This document shows, in pieces, positions 36,186-48,110 of a stretch of 64,000 bases of DNA (position 1 is the stretch's first letter; each line of letters starts with the position of its first letter). Source of the DNA: Cladobotryum mycophilum (taxonomy: Eukaryota; Ascomycota; Sordariomycetes; Hypocreales; Hypocreaceae); NCBI GenBank assembly GCA_036429605.1, contig CM071590.1, positions 1,984,001-2,048,000 of the forward strand, in the 5' to 3' direction. The notes beneath the pieces are model-generated. The model was given only the letters and a program-made list of their open reading frames with translations, had not been told where the DNA came from and searched no databases. Made by a program: the position numbers and the translations under genes.

Positions 36186-37355
36186 CTACCTGTCAGTCAT
36201 CATGTTCCGCACCCCACGAAAGTACTCTGGCGCCAGCTCCTTTTCCAGCTCCTCCCGCGTTAGCCACTTGAAGTCTGTGTAACCGAGGGGGTTGCCTTTG
36301 ACGTCGGCCTGGCCGGCCATGATCCTGCCCTTTAGGAAGAACGTCTTCTCGCCCTTCTTCTGGACCTCGCCGCTGGGACCGAGGGTGGGCTGGGTGACGA
36401 GGTGGGCGACTGGTACGCGGCCGACGATCCAGGTGTTCATGTTGACGCCAGCGGCCTGGTCCAATGCTCTCTGCGCACACTATATAGGTAGATAGCATCG
36501 TTAGTTATAAAAACTTCCCCAAAAAAAAGGGTTGGTTATACTGGAGAAGGGATATATAGCACTCACCTCATGGAGATTCTCGTCCGCAGGAATCACATCC
36601 GCAGGGAACCCCCAACCGTCCTTGCCCTTGACAACAAGGTACAGCGTCCTATCCATGGCACGATCCAACCTCTTCACATCGCCCTTCTTGTCTGCCTCCG
36701 TAACCCTCTCCACCGGCCTCTCCACCGGCACCACATCCTCAGGGGCGATAACCTCAGCATCGTCACTGACCCTCGCCTCCGCATCCTTCAAAAGGCTGTT
36801 CAGCACGTTGTCCTGGCTGCTCAGCTCATCCCCCACCCTCAACTCATCGTCCCAGGCCTTGGCGCTCTTCCCGTGATAGGTGCCCAGCTCCTTGGCCACC
36901 GTCCCACCCCGCTCCTTCACCTTGAGGCTCCAATCCAGCTGCGCGGCCGTGTCGGGCTTAAAGTATATGCTCGTAATAAATGGCGTGTTGAGCCGCTCTT
37001 CCAGACGCTTCTGGTAAAAGTAAAACGCATTCTCAAACGGGTGGAGGCGTCTGGTCAAGAGGGGCGGCCGGGTGAGGATGAGCCCGGAGCGGATGTCGTA
37101 GGGAGATGGTGTGCGTGTGGAAGGGATTGGCGAAGGTGTTATTGTCGCTGCTTCTGTGGTAGATGGCTCGGCAGCCGGGGCGACAGAGGAATAGAGGCGA
37201 CTCGATGTGCGAGTATAACTTGTTGCGCATCTAGAGCACAATGTTGAAGATGCTACACTACAAGTTAGTACTTTTGACCAATTGACTCAAACCAAGTGGT
37301 TCTTACATGAGAGAATGCCTCTAAAGGCGTGGCTACCTCTACTGGAGGCTGCCAT
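36186..37355 (-). CDS. mitochondrial large ribosomal subunit protein mL46 (Mrpl17)
   Basis: Three exons, 37355-37307, 37252-36567 and 36470-36186, give 339 residues. The N-terminus (MAASSRGSHAFRGIL...) is basic, Ser-rich and free of acidic residues: a mitochondrial targeting sequence. IRSGLILTRPPLLTRRLHPFE and YFYQKRLEERLN match the mL46/Mrpl17 family. The C-terminal half is a Nudix-like fold (LYLVVKGKDGWGFP ... FFLKGRIMAGQ). Its Nudix box is degenerate: the Glu residues of REUxEE are missing (RALDQAAG), so it should be structural and not catalytic. The protein sits in the mitoribosomal large subunit. Exon 1 ends with one base of a Ser codon; the nearer of two adjacent TAG acceptors would give a stop, so the second was chosen. 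Confidence 0.9.
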
Positions 37356-38411
37356 GATTGTGGTTCCCTTTTATGGTCGCTTCTCAACTTCCAGCTCCAC
37401 GTGGGGATGTCGATATCCCTTCAAAATCTATCCCACCTTTGCGCCTCGAACTTTTTTGGTGGAAGCGCAAAACGGTACGTACACTTCGGTTCTCGTAGCT
37501 GACTAACTCGTTACATAATCCTCCAAAAAACATCATTTTCTGCCTCAGGCTCAATTCTACAGCAGCATTTACATCAATTTCTTCCCGCGCCCACCAACCA
37601 AGTTCTTCTTTTCTTCTCTTTCTTCTCTCCAAGGCACCATTTCCTTATCGTCGAGACCTGTTTTTCCACCTCCAAAACGTCCTGACCATTTACGCGTGCC
37701 GAGAGAGAATACCCAGAGCAGTCTTTTTCGCTAGCGGCACCTATTACCATTTTTTACTGGGTTCTGTTAGATAGTTACTGCTGACATGCAAACATGCCAA
37801 ACAAAATTGAATTTTTCTTTCGTCCGGTGGCGGCCGTGGTCTCCATCGCGCCCGTCACCGATTTGAAGCCTCACCTGACATTCGCCGTGACAACCCGTTT
37901 TCTTTCTGCGACCATCCCCCGTGGGATGCAAGGACCTGAATCGCATGCGCAGAGAGCAGAGGTCCGGGGAGTTTTCACATCGGCTCTCATTTCCTTTTGG
38001 AATTCTGCCGGTAACTCCCCGCCAGTCGTCGGGATCTATGGCTAAAGCATTTGTCAGGTGTAGGGCATTCATTCTCCATTTACGTGCCGCATTCGAAGTT
38101 GAATCGATGATGATTTGAAATTATCAAGCCCTACAAGCTTGGCCCACAAGCTACCTATGATAATATGATACATGCTCAAGACACGACTAAGCTACAGTTA
38201 CGAGTCAGTCGCTCCCCGTTCGAACACAAGAAAAAATTCGAAAAATCAAAAAAAAAAAAAAAAAATCCCGACTCCTAATACACCCCGATGCTCCCAATAT
38301 GCCGCTGTCCTGCTTTATCAAAATGAGGATGGGTATCATGCCATAATATGGATCACCGACAAAAACAGCCTTTAAAACGCCAGACCAATGTTCGTTTCTG
38401 CGCACCCGTGA
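37356..38411. other. intergenic region
   Basis: About 1 kb, promoter of mL46 and 3' side of the RING/PHD gene. Contains an A18 run at 38248-38265. No gene recognised. Confidence 0.5.
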
Positions 38412-40354
38412 TCAGGCTTGAAGCTCGGAGACTGCTTGGGCTACTTCTTGTGTGGCCCTCTTCTCCCATGTTCGTCGAGATTTGTCGTTGAGCAAGGACG
38501 CATCCTTCACCTCGTCGTAAAGCTTCCGCGATATATCACGGTTGATTGTCGCATATTGCTCCGTCGTCAGCTTTTGAGCTCGCCAGTGCGGTCTCAAGGC
38601 ATTTTTGACAATATCATTAATGCTCTTCTTTTCCTCTTGTGACATTGTCCATCTTGATGAAGCATCCTCTTGACTTGGTGATACCTGGTGAGCGCGGCGC
38701 GGCCGAGGTTGGCGCAGTTCCAAGGGCCGGCTCTCGGTCTTGGTTGGCCGCGATTCAGAGTCGCTGTGTTCGCTTCCGCTGCCATACCGATTCGGCGAGT
38801 AATTAGCTGGTGGATATATTGGTTCGATATGCGTGCTCAGAGACAGGGTTGGAGATGTTGGCCGTCCATTGGCACTGGGCAATGGTGGTGGGGTCAGGGA
38901 CAGAGCCCGAGGGCTGCTATATGCGGAAGGTGACGGTGAAAGAGCTGGGGATGATGCTTCGGGAGGGTGCCGCCATCCGGTGTTGATGGTTAACGCCTCG
39001 TCATCAGACTGAGCATTTGGCTCGAGCTCTTTTAACAGGGAGGATACAACCAGAGTCGGTTCGTTGTCATCACGACCAAGAGGACCAGGTCTTGATGGTG
39101 ATCCGTTTGGTGCCCGCCCTGTCGATGAACCTGCCGTTGTAGGCGCGGGGGCCGCTGCCGAACCTTCAGCATGGGGCAGTCGCCTGGTCCGAGGACGTTT
39201 CAGCTTCCTCTCTGGCTCTTGAGCGGGTGGCTCTGCCGGTGATCCTGTGATGGAGCGAGTCTTCCGCTTCCGGGTGTTTGGGCTGGAGGCATCTGTGTCA
39301 CGAACACGCTCGAAAGCTCCCCAAGCACGCCTTTCATCCACGGTCTCTACTGGCGGCGGTTCAGGCTGAAGACGCTCGCTAATCTGGGGTGGAATATAGT
39401 TTGCAAAGGTCTCGTGAGCGCCGAGGCGCTGTGCAATGCTAATTCTTTGCTGCCAGCGTTGTAGCTCTCGTCGGTCGAGTTGTTGGAAGCGGCGAAACCG
39501 TTCAAGGTCCTCGTCTTCGTCATCGTGGTTGTCGAGATCAAGGTCACTCATCTCATAGAAGCGACCGGAAAATTGCCCCCAGGCTCCTTGCCATTCAGCA
39601 TTGCGAGCCTGTCGGCGTGCCCTCCTCAAGCGCGCACGAGTCCGAACATGGAAACCCCGATTGGATCGAGGGATTGGGCGGCGAACGGTTTGGGGACGAG
39701 CCGAAGGCAGTTCACCCTCGGTATCTGAGGTAGCAACAAGCTCCGGCTCATCTGTCAGCTCGAACAGGTGGGCACATTCCATACAATGCCAGTCGCCCTC
39801 TGGGATGTAATCGAGGCCGATGCAGTGCGTGTGATAGGCAGCATCGCAGCTATCGCATAGCAGGAGGATATCCTCTCGCTCTGCAGAGCTGCAGATGGGA
39901 CAAGGGTTTGATTCCTCCTCTTCCTCATCCGGGTTCTCGCCCAACCACTGTTGCACATCGAATTCAGCGACTTGTTTCTTGTCCTTAACTTCGTAGGTCG
40001 AGATTGCGGTGTCTGCGCATTTCAATCAGATTAGCATGTGCACAGGTAGCAGAAATTCAAGGCGAGGATAAACGTACCATCTAGTCCGTTGTAGACACGG
40101 ACAAAGTGAAATGGTTTGCGGCAAATGGGGCATGTATTCGTCTTCTGTGCCCACGATCGGATGCAGGCATCATGAATGATGTGATCGCATCCATCCAGAG
40201 ATGCGAGAATGTTGAGGTAGCTGGAATCAGCTTCGACAGCGTCGTTGTTGGCAGTGATAGCGGTGTCGACTGGCGCCTCGCTATCGCCTCCATTCGAGGA
40301 CGAGGGGCGCGGTAGCGGATCCAGGCATATGATACACTGTTCCGGCTCAGACAT
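38412..40354 (-). CDS. RING- and PHD-finger protein (PHRF1-like architecture)
   Basis: Two exons, 40354-40078 and 40012-38412 (65-nt intron), give 625 residues. The start MSEPEQC is the ATG directly before the first zinc ligand. A RING finger covers residues 7-83 (CIIC ... GCDHIIHDACIRSW ... CPIC) with a long Ser/Asp insert between its first two ligand pairs. A PHD finger follows at about 130-172 (CPIC, LLLCDSCDAAYHTHC, WHCMEC). The rest is Arg- then Ser/Pro-rich and disordered. It ends in a helical module (KKSINDIVKNALRPHWRAQKL...) that resembles an RNA-polymerase-CTD-binding (SRI-like) helix bundle, by inference only. RING plus PHD in this order is seen in human PHRF1, a nuclear ubiquitin ligase. 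Likely a chromatin- or transcription-linked E3. Confidence 0.82.
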
Positions 40355-43300
40355 GATGCGGACTTGTTTGGTGCACTTCTGAAGCTGATGGAAACATGTA
40401 AGAAGAATAAAATAAAGAGGATTTAAACAAATGTGCGTCAATCAGACAAGAGTTTTTAAAGAAAGCAGAATGTGAAAAATTGCAAAATGGCTTCTTAAAA
40501 ACAGTTTGACGAGAAGGAAGAAAGCTGATTTGGATTGACGAGTGATGGATGGATGATGACGATGTATTAGTGGATTGGATGGGTTAAAAGGTCAAAGGTG
40601 GGCAGTGGTGGTGGGATAAGTTCTGTAGTGGTGGCTATTTTGGGGGGAGGGGGAGTGCCAGGTGATGTGTACAGTGGACAAGTACAGCGCCTGTGCTGGG
40701 CCCTCTGTCTCTCTACCTCTAAGGCTCTACTTTCTGGGCTATGGCCACAGAAGAGAAAAAAGGACGGGCAGTGAAGGGCAAAGTAAATTGGAAAGAGAAG
40801 GGAGAGTTCAGCTAAAAAGGCAGAAAAGTCCAGAAAGGCGGGTTTGGGGGGAAAGAAGCGTCCGGGTTGCTTAGCGCAGAGAGCAGGCCTAGGTCTGCCT
40901 GTTAGGGGCCTGAGCGGGGCCAATCAGCGAGGTTCTGGGTAAACGAAACGGCGCACCTTGGAACGCCGTCCACGGCCAGGAAGGAGAAGAAGACTCGAGG
41001 GGAAAGGATGGATGGATGGAGGTGGAGGATGGCGGATGGCGGGGGGGGAGGAAAGAGTTGTTCCAGGCGGTGGGCGGTGGGAACCTTGAGGGGGGGAGGG
41101 AAACCGCTGTACACGAGTAGGCATACACTGAAGTTTCAGGGAGTGGCTGCCGTTGCTGTAGGGTCGTGTCTGAAGGTTCCAGGTATTAATAAATAGGCTG
41201 GCAATGGATCTTATAGGCGGTTGTTTGTGGTGCTGGGTTGCTTGCTGGTGGGTGGTAGTGCCTTGCCTTTGGGCTGTGCGAGCGAGTTGCGGGCCCACCC
41301 CCGTTGTCTTAAGACCTCTCCCTGGGGGTTTTGTGTGTGCAAGCAGTGGAGTGAATCCAATAAGGACGGGGGATGGAAAGCCTCGATTCTGTCAAAAAAC
41401 GTTTGTTGGGTTCGAACAAGAAACAAGAACAAGAAACACCAATAAAGAATCAAGGTTCCTGGATGTGTTACACCGAAAGGGGGGTTTCCAACACTGCTAA
41501 GCACACGCAGAGCCTAACGCAAGGATGTTTGTTCGTATGGTTGCCTGGCAGGTGAGTATTACAAGTAATAATAAAAAAATAAAAAAAATAGAAGTGCTGG
41601 TTTGGCTCTGGATTCTGGGTTTTTTTGAGAGGGGAGAGGAGAAAAAGAATAATGAGAAAGAAAAACAAGAGGAAAAAAACAAGAGCCACCTGTGTTTGGA
41701 TTGATTTCCTCCTTGCCTCGGGGGTTCAGGTTCAGGTAATATGGATGGATGGACGGACGGGTAAAAAATAATTACTTGTAACAGGTAAGGGCCAAAAGGA
41801 GCTTGTTATATGGGTGTAGTAGCTTCTTTGTACCTGGCTAACATGAATCCATTGCAAACAATACATTCCCAATACAAAGTTTCCAAAAGAAAACGTGAAC
41901 TCCCATTTTCTCCAAGTTTCTCCCCCACTCAAACCATCATCGTGAGTAGTAGTAGAAAGCATACATGGATAAAGCTACCAAAGTAGACCACCTACCTAGT
42001 AGTAGTACTAGGGTAGTATTGGGGTACGGGAACTCTCTCTCACTCACTCTCTCTTATTAGGGAAGAAAGGGAAAGGGAGAAAAAAAAACGGATGGGCTCA
42101 CGTGTGATCCCACCCTTCCCCCCATGTGGGCGTTGCTAAGAGCTTAACATGATTTTGCAATTGGTCGAGTGCGTGACCACAAGGGCCTTGAGGCTGACCA
42201 GGTCACTCATCCAGTCCACCACCCTGAAAGTGTGCTGCGACGCCGCCCGCGCCCCGGTGAGTTGTGTGTGTTATTATCCCAGCCCCCATGGGCAGAGAGA
42301 GAAGAGAGAGGAGGGTGCGTGTGTGATGATTGGATATGGCAGTACATATATATCTATCTGCACGGGTAAGGTGTGTTATCTCAAACAAAAAAACAAAACA
42401 AAAAAACAGACATGATGCAAATAAGGTATGCGCAAAGTAAGGTAAGGTAAGCTTCCCCCGTATGTACATTCGTTACGGAGGCACACCTTACTTGCGTATT
42501 ACTTGCAGTATGTCTACGGGGCCGCCGAATTGAGGAAGTGGGAGTGGATTAGATTGACACACTGCCTCCCTTGCCTTCTCTACTACTTCGTTCCTATCCA
42601 AGGAAACGAAACGAATGTGCAACATCCGGGGGGGTGGTGGGCATTTTGCTTTGGTGGGGTGGGTTGGTTATATTGCTTTCATTTCTTTCATGTATCCTTT
42701 GTTAACATATTAACGGCGTGCTTTTTTCTTGTTATGTTTTTGCAATGCAATGTACTCTATGCATGGTGTACGTTGTGTGTGCTGTCCCCTGTGGTTACAT
42801 GGGGAGCTGAACGTTGGATTTACCCAGCTTCCTCCCTTGGTAATAATATTATTACGAGTAGGTAGGCAGGTTAGTCAAAGTGTGTTGGGGACTGAACTGG
42901 GCAAGACAGACACGATAGGGTCAGGTCAGTGAGAAACGACCGTGTACTACTTGTACTAAATATGCAAGGAACTGTCCTGTCTCTTTGGGCGTAGGCAAGG
43001 TAATACGCAGCGCCAACAACGTAAATAGTATCACAGACTGTCATCATCATACTAATAGTACCGATATATGTAATGCCGCTTGTCCCAACATATTGCTATA
43101 CAGCCATGGAATAGCTACTATATACTATACGCATATCGGCAATGACAAGAGGGCACAAATGATACGCATCTTTGGATATATCTACTCATCCTTTTCTCTC
43201 AACGTCGATGTCGACACCAAGGGCAAGTTGTGCATCACTCCCAAAGTGTCTGAAAAAAGAAGCCCCACTCATGTCCCGTCAGCTTGTTTGATCCCATGGA

Positions 43301-44471
43301 CCGTGGGTCGGACTCTGCTTGTGCTTGTTGCATGCCAATGGAAAATAGCCATGAGCCACACACACACACACACACACATCTCGGTTGCCTGGGACCGCCC
43401 TGACCTCAAGGGGAACAAGACAAGCATTTCAAACGAAATCACCGGCTCATACAAAATATTTCACCGATGGTGTAGGCGGAAGTGTCTTGCGCGCCCGTGT
43501 CTCACTGTGTTTTCATAGCCTCCCCCCGGTAAGGAGAGTGTGAAGATCAGATCATCCAGTCGTTAATAGTGCAAATACTCCGTAGGTGATTGAATTATTA
43601 TACCGACCTAATATGAATTACGTGTATCTGCAGAGTCAAACGTTGTCGTAGACACAACTCGTGTCCCTGCATTAGCATAAAAACAAAACAAAACACATAC
43701 CTAGTTTCCCGAGGCACGCCTCTGAGAGGATGGAAGCCCTAGTCGAAACTGAGTAATACTCAGCCGTCTCATCACGGCGTGCATCGTCAGCGTATAAGAC
43801 GCAGATGCGTAACCAAGAGCAGCGAATCGCCGACACATCGTCGACAGGTCAACGCATCCCATCGGCGGCCTCGGGTATGAGGCATCAGATTCAGATTCGC
43901 AATCCTTGTAACCCGCGATCGCCTTTTTTGCGTCCGCTGCTACGCCCGGGTCGAGTCATTGCCTTCTGCCGGTTTCGAGGCTGTTCTCCAAGGCTGTAAC
44001 AAAAAAACCAAAAAAAAACCTTTCTCTGATGTTACCGACCCGGGTACGAAGAGTGGCTGAATAAACGCTGACGAACTGCAAACTCGACTTAGGTTGTCAA
44101 AGATTCCTACGGCCCGATAACTCGATCAAAAAATAAAATAAAGAATAAGCTTTTGTCATGGTTTGGTGTCGAATCTCCAGGGCAACTTCTGTCTGTCACA
44201 AAGACCACAAAATGACTGAACTCAAAACGAGGAGGATCCCTTGTCCCCGAATAATGATGTGAAACCATGAAAATGTTGGCAATGATAAAAAATAGGGGCC
44301 TGTACAATGAAACTTTTTTCTTTTCATTGCTAATCGACCGGCGTCTATGACCAGATATCGAGTGTCGACGTTCTTTTTTTCGTCAACTCATAGTGTATGC
44401 ACGCAAACCATGTCCCCCATACACCAGACCGAAAAGCAAAGCTGTTATACCTCCATCCCACAAACAGCACC
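40355..44471. other. 4.1-kb intergenic region
   Basis: No recognisable gene. Open frames up to 177 codons (42985-43518) have no family resemblance. Contains a (CA)n tract near 43359-43378, A-rich runs near 41570-41590 and 42385-42410, and one TACGGAGT-type 8-mer at 43577. The left end is the promoter of the RING/PHD gene. Confidence 0.5.
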
Positions 44472-45119
44472 TTAAACCTCAGCAATCTCCCTCAATCGTC
44501 GAAGAGTTGATCGCATAGCAGCGGCAGCGGGGGTGCTATAGAATTCCCAGTTAGTATTCCCCCCGATTCTCCAAGCGTTATCATGGTGTCGTCGGAGATG
44601 TAAACGTACGCAACAGTGTAAGCGCCGCCGGCAATGGTTCGGTTGCAGCCCTTGCAGTTCCAGATACCAACAGACTTTCTTCGGACGGTGGTCTTGCCGC
44701 AGAAGGTGCAGGTGTACTTGGCGTGCTGGGTGATTTCCATCTTCTTCACCTGCTTTCGCAGGGAAGCACCGTAACTATATATCACCTGCGTCAGTCGAAA
44801 GCTCCCCCAAAAGTATGTGTTGGTGATTTCGTGTGTGTCGCGAATCGAATAGCTTCCACATGAGTCGCCGGCAGCATTCACAGCAGCTAAATAATAATAA
44901 TCTGGCCGGTGTGATGGCCATTGGATGTGGCCAAGATAAATCGTGGTCGCTTCATCGTGATCGAGAATTGCGTCGAAGTGATTTGGGGATCGAGAATGTT
45001 TGCGGGACTCACCGGGTACCGTATTTACCGCTATAGACATTGTTAGCATTCTGACGTTAACTTGATGATTCGCAATCATATACGTACGTCACGCCGACCT
45101 TCTTCGTACGCTTGGTCAT
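44472..45119 (-). CDS. rpl43: 60S ribosomal protein eL43 (L37a)
   Basis: Four exons, 45119-45088, 45030-45013, 44774-44610 and 44535-44472, give exactly 92 residues, the eukaryotic eL43 length. The protein starts MTKRTKKVGVTGKYGTRYGASLR and contains the zinc ribbon CTFC ... CKGC (four Cys) within YTCTFCGKTTVRRKSVGIWNCKGC. It ends AGGAYTVATPAAAAMRSTLRRL. The second exon is only 18 nt. Intron 2 (44775-45012, 238 nt) is the longest in the gene and its size is typical of fungal ribosomal protein genes. The product is a structural zinc-binding protein of the 60S subunit. The gene diverges from the oxidoreductase gene at 45802. Confidence 0.97.
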
Positions 45120-45801
45120 CTTGAGGACTGTGTGAGGGACGAGTGGTGTTTGGTTGACTGGTCTTCAGTTTGAGACTGATTCCTCCCAAAATGTGCTGGA
45201 AAGTTGGAGTTGTGATTTTCCTTAGGGCATGCACGTGAGCGACGGGGACAAGCGAAGCCCCACCAACCATTTTCGTGCCCACGGGTGAGAGTCCAAGCAA
45301 AAGTGAAGGTCACATGTATAATCACGTGCAGAAACAAAGGGCGCTGATCCTTGTCCAAAACCCACCTTCATGGAAGGGGTTACACATTTGGACTAGCACC
45401 ATGGAGATGACATCTCCCATCCGCAGCATCAGGTTCCGTCAAGCGACTTGAGCAAGAAATATGGGCTGCTTACACAGGTTATCACGTAGAAATGGTGAAG
45501 CAGAGCTATTTTCTTGTTGTATATAGGACTTCAAAGTTCAGATACTGATCGATATGTCTATTCCAACCATAAATTGTAAATGTGCGACCTAGTTGATTGG
45601 CAATCGGGAGAAACAACAGTTCCATTCACTGTGACTGTGGCTTGATTGGCTCCCGTGATACTAGATGCGGAAACAAAACCGAGGCTCTCGAGAATCAACA
45701 ATGGCAACACCACCTTTCCCCGTCCTAAAATTGAAGTTTATTCTCTCACAAACACTATTGCGGTGATTAAAAAAAGGCGAGGATTTGCCATAAAATTCAT
45801 C
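45120..45801. promoter_or_regulatory. divergent promoter region of eL43 and oxidoreductase genes
   Basis: 682 bp between outward-facing ATGs; no gene seen. Some open frame runs into the oxidoreductase start from 45646 but matches no family. Confidence 0.5.
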
Positions 45802-47302
45802 ATGCCATTCAAAGATCATGGTCGCCAGTATGATCTGGTTCTCTTCGGAGCCACAGGTATGGCATCATAGATATGTGTGCGTTGAAAGTGCTCATGCGAA
45901 TGGTAGGGTATTCTGGGAAAATGGCGGCCGAGTATATCACGTCAAACTTCCCAACCAACTTGAAATGGGCCATCGCCGGTCGTTCAGAGACTAAACTTCA
46001 AGCCGTCATCGATGAGTGCAAAGTGCTAAATCCGGATAGATCACCACCAGGTTCGTGAACACAGTCTCAAAGTACTCAGTTGATAACTTTAGACATGGAC
46101 AGCTGATCGAAATATAGTCATCGAAATTCTTGATGCAAGCGATGAGGAGAAACTAACTGATCTGGTCAAGAAATCATTCGCCATTATCACCACTGTCGGA
46201 CCATACTGCCTATATGGCGAGCCAGTTGTCAAATCATGCGCCGAATCAGGAACCCACTACTTGGACATTACTGGAGAAATTCCTTGGGTATACCATATGA
46301 TCAAGAAGTATGATATGACTGCCAAGAGGAGCGGTGCCATCATCATACCGCAGGCTGGCCTGGAATCAGCGGCAGCCGATCTTTGCACATGGGCTTTGGC
46401 AAAGTGCATTCGGAAGGAATTGGCAGCCAAAACTAGAGATGTCACGCTTTCTCTTCATACTTTTCGGTAAGCCCCCGTTGATCACTGCGATGAAGCTCAA
46501 GTATACTTACATGATATAGTGCCGCACCGTCTGGTGGCACTCTCAACACACTCTTGGCTACATTTGAGCACTTTCGCTTGCAAGATTTCAGGGACGCCAA
46601 CGAACCCTTTGCATTCTCACCTATACTTCACCCCGCAGAGCCCAAGCGTCATCCAAAGTCCATCTCGCAAATCATCTTTGGATCTCATCACGCCCCTGGC
46701 CTCGGCATGGTGAGCACCTCCATTATTGGGGGTACCGACCAGACACAGGTGGAGCGTTCATGGGGTCTCCTGTCTTTGATACCGAGCCGAAAGCACGAAT
46801 TTTACGGACCAAAGTTTCATTTTGCAGAGTATCGAAAGGTCCGCAACTGGCTGGATGGAATTTTTATCCACTGGGGACTGTTTCTGGCCGTTGCTTTGCT
46901 ATTTCTGGTGAAGCCCTTGAGGAACTTGGTCAGGAAGCATGCAAGTCAGCCGGGCGCTGGACCTCCAAAAGAGGACGCAGAAAAGGAAGAAGTTGAGTTC
47001 CGTGGCATCGCAAATCCCGATACAGACGAACCTGTAGACAAGCAAGCATACTGTCGAGCTTGGTTCAATGGCAGCATTTACCTTTGTAAGTCAAGTTTTT
47101 GATGAGGAGTTTGGGTGGAACATGAAATAGCTGACAGTTTCTAGTGACGGCGATCTATGCTGTCGAGGGGGCATTGATGCTGTTGGAGGAGGAAGTTGAT
47201 TTGCCAGGCGGCTTATTGACACCGGCCTGCTTGGGCCAGAGGTACATTGATCGTCTGCAAGAGGCCGGGTTCCACATGGAGGTGAGGCTTCAAGACAGGT
47301 GA
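45802..47302 (+). CDS. saccharopine-dehydrogenase-like oxidoreductase (SCCPDH type)
   Basis: Five exons, 45802-45856, 45907-46050, 46118-46466, 46520-47085 and 47145-47302, give 423 residues. The N-terminal Rossmann segment reads YDLVLFGATGYSGKMAAEYI (GATGYSG nucleotide loop). It is followed by WAIAGRSETKL, ITTVGPYCLYGEPVVKSC and GTHYLDITGE, all family hallmarks. A hydrophobic span at about residues 290-310 (HWGLFLAVALLFLV) suggests membrane or lipid-droplet attachment, as for animal SCCPDH. Relatives in mycobacteria are trans-acting enoyl reductases; the fungal substrate is unknown. This is not the lysine-pathway saccharopine dehydrogenase, which has a different domain layout. The start MPFKDH lies close to the nucleotide-binding strand, as expected. 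Confidence 0.88.
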
Positions 47303-48110
47303 ACCGGATGTCAGGGATTCCAAGGATGCTGGTCTATCCGGATGCAACATCCGTCCTTGGGCGTCTCAGCAGTGACACAGCATATTGGGCTCATACGCTG
47401 TGTTGCCTGATGGTGGAGCTTGTTTTCCATGTCTATGAAGCTACTAGTAACGAGAGAGGAGTTGAGAGCAGCAACGAGAATCAACAAAGAATAGGAATGA
47501 TTTTAGTAATTGCAAAATACCTGGCAGCAATATAGATAGATACTTACTGTACTTGTAATATATGAATCCACAGTGATAGCAGTGAGATGGCAAGATGGGA
47601 ACCTCTGTTGGCATGGATGCATCGCCCCACTGATGATCATGTTTGCAGCAGCTACTAACTTTGCTCGTGCTAGAAGAAGCGGGAAACTTGTTTCAGTGGG
47701 GCACTGGGCCCAGAAGTTTGGAGTAACTCGCCGTCATAGAGCATCCATCTCCAGTTGTCCAGCTACCGAGTTACTACCTATACTTACTCACTCGTGCAAA
47801 CACTGGATCCAACCATCCAACCATCCATTCCATCCCGCTCCATCCACTGCTAATACTAATTCGTTGCGAGAGAAAAAACCATACAAAAGCCATCGCTAGA
47901 ATTTCATCTGTTTATCTGGCTTTGCTTCTTTTCTCTTCCACTTCCTTTTGTTCTATATAATATTTGCTTTGAATGGAACTTTGAGGCTTCAATTGCATCT
48001 TGTTGGCCCTGGAGTATTTTGGCTAGGGTGCCCTTCAAGCTTGTTGTCGCCGCCTTTTATTTATTTTATTTTTATTATCCTCAATTTTTTTTTGCGCGCT
48101 CTGACACGAC
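47303..48110. other. intergenic region upstream of the DUF155 gene
   Basis: About 0.8 kb with no recognised gene; T-rich just before the ATG at 48111. Confidence 0.5.

Noticed and set aside
41395..41420. GGTTCGAA resembling a tRNA T-loop
   Set aside because: No acceptor stem or anticodon arm can be formed around it.
42985..43518. 177-codon plus-strand open frame
   Set aside because: The product contains a THTHTHTH stretch from a microsatellite and shows no recognisable domain.
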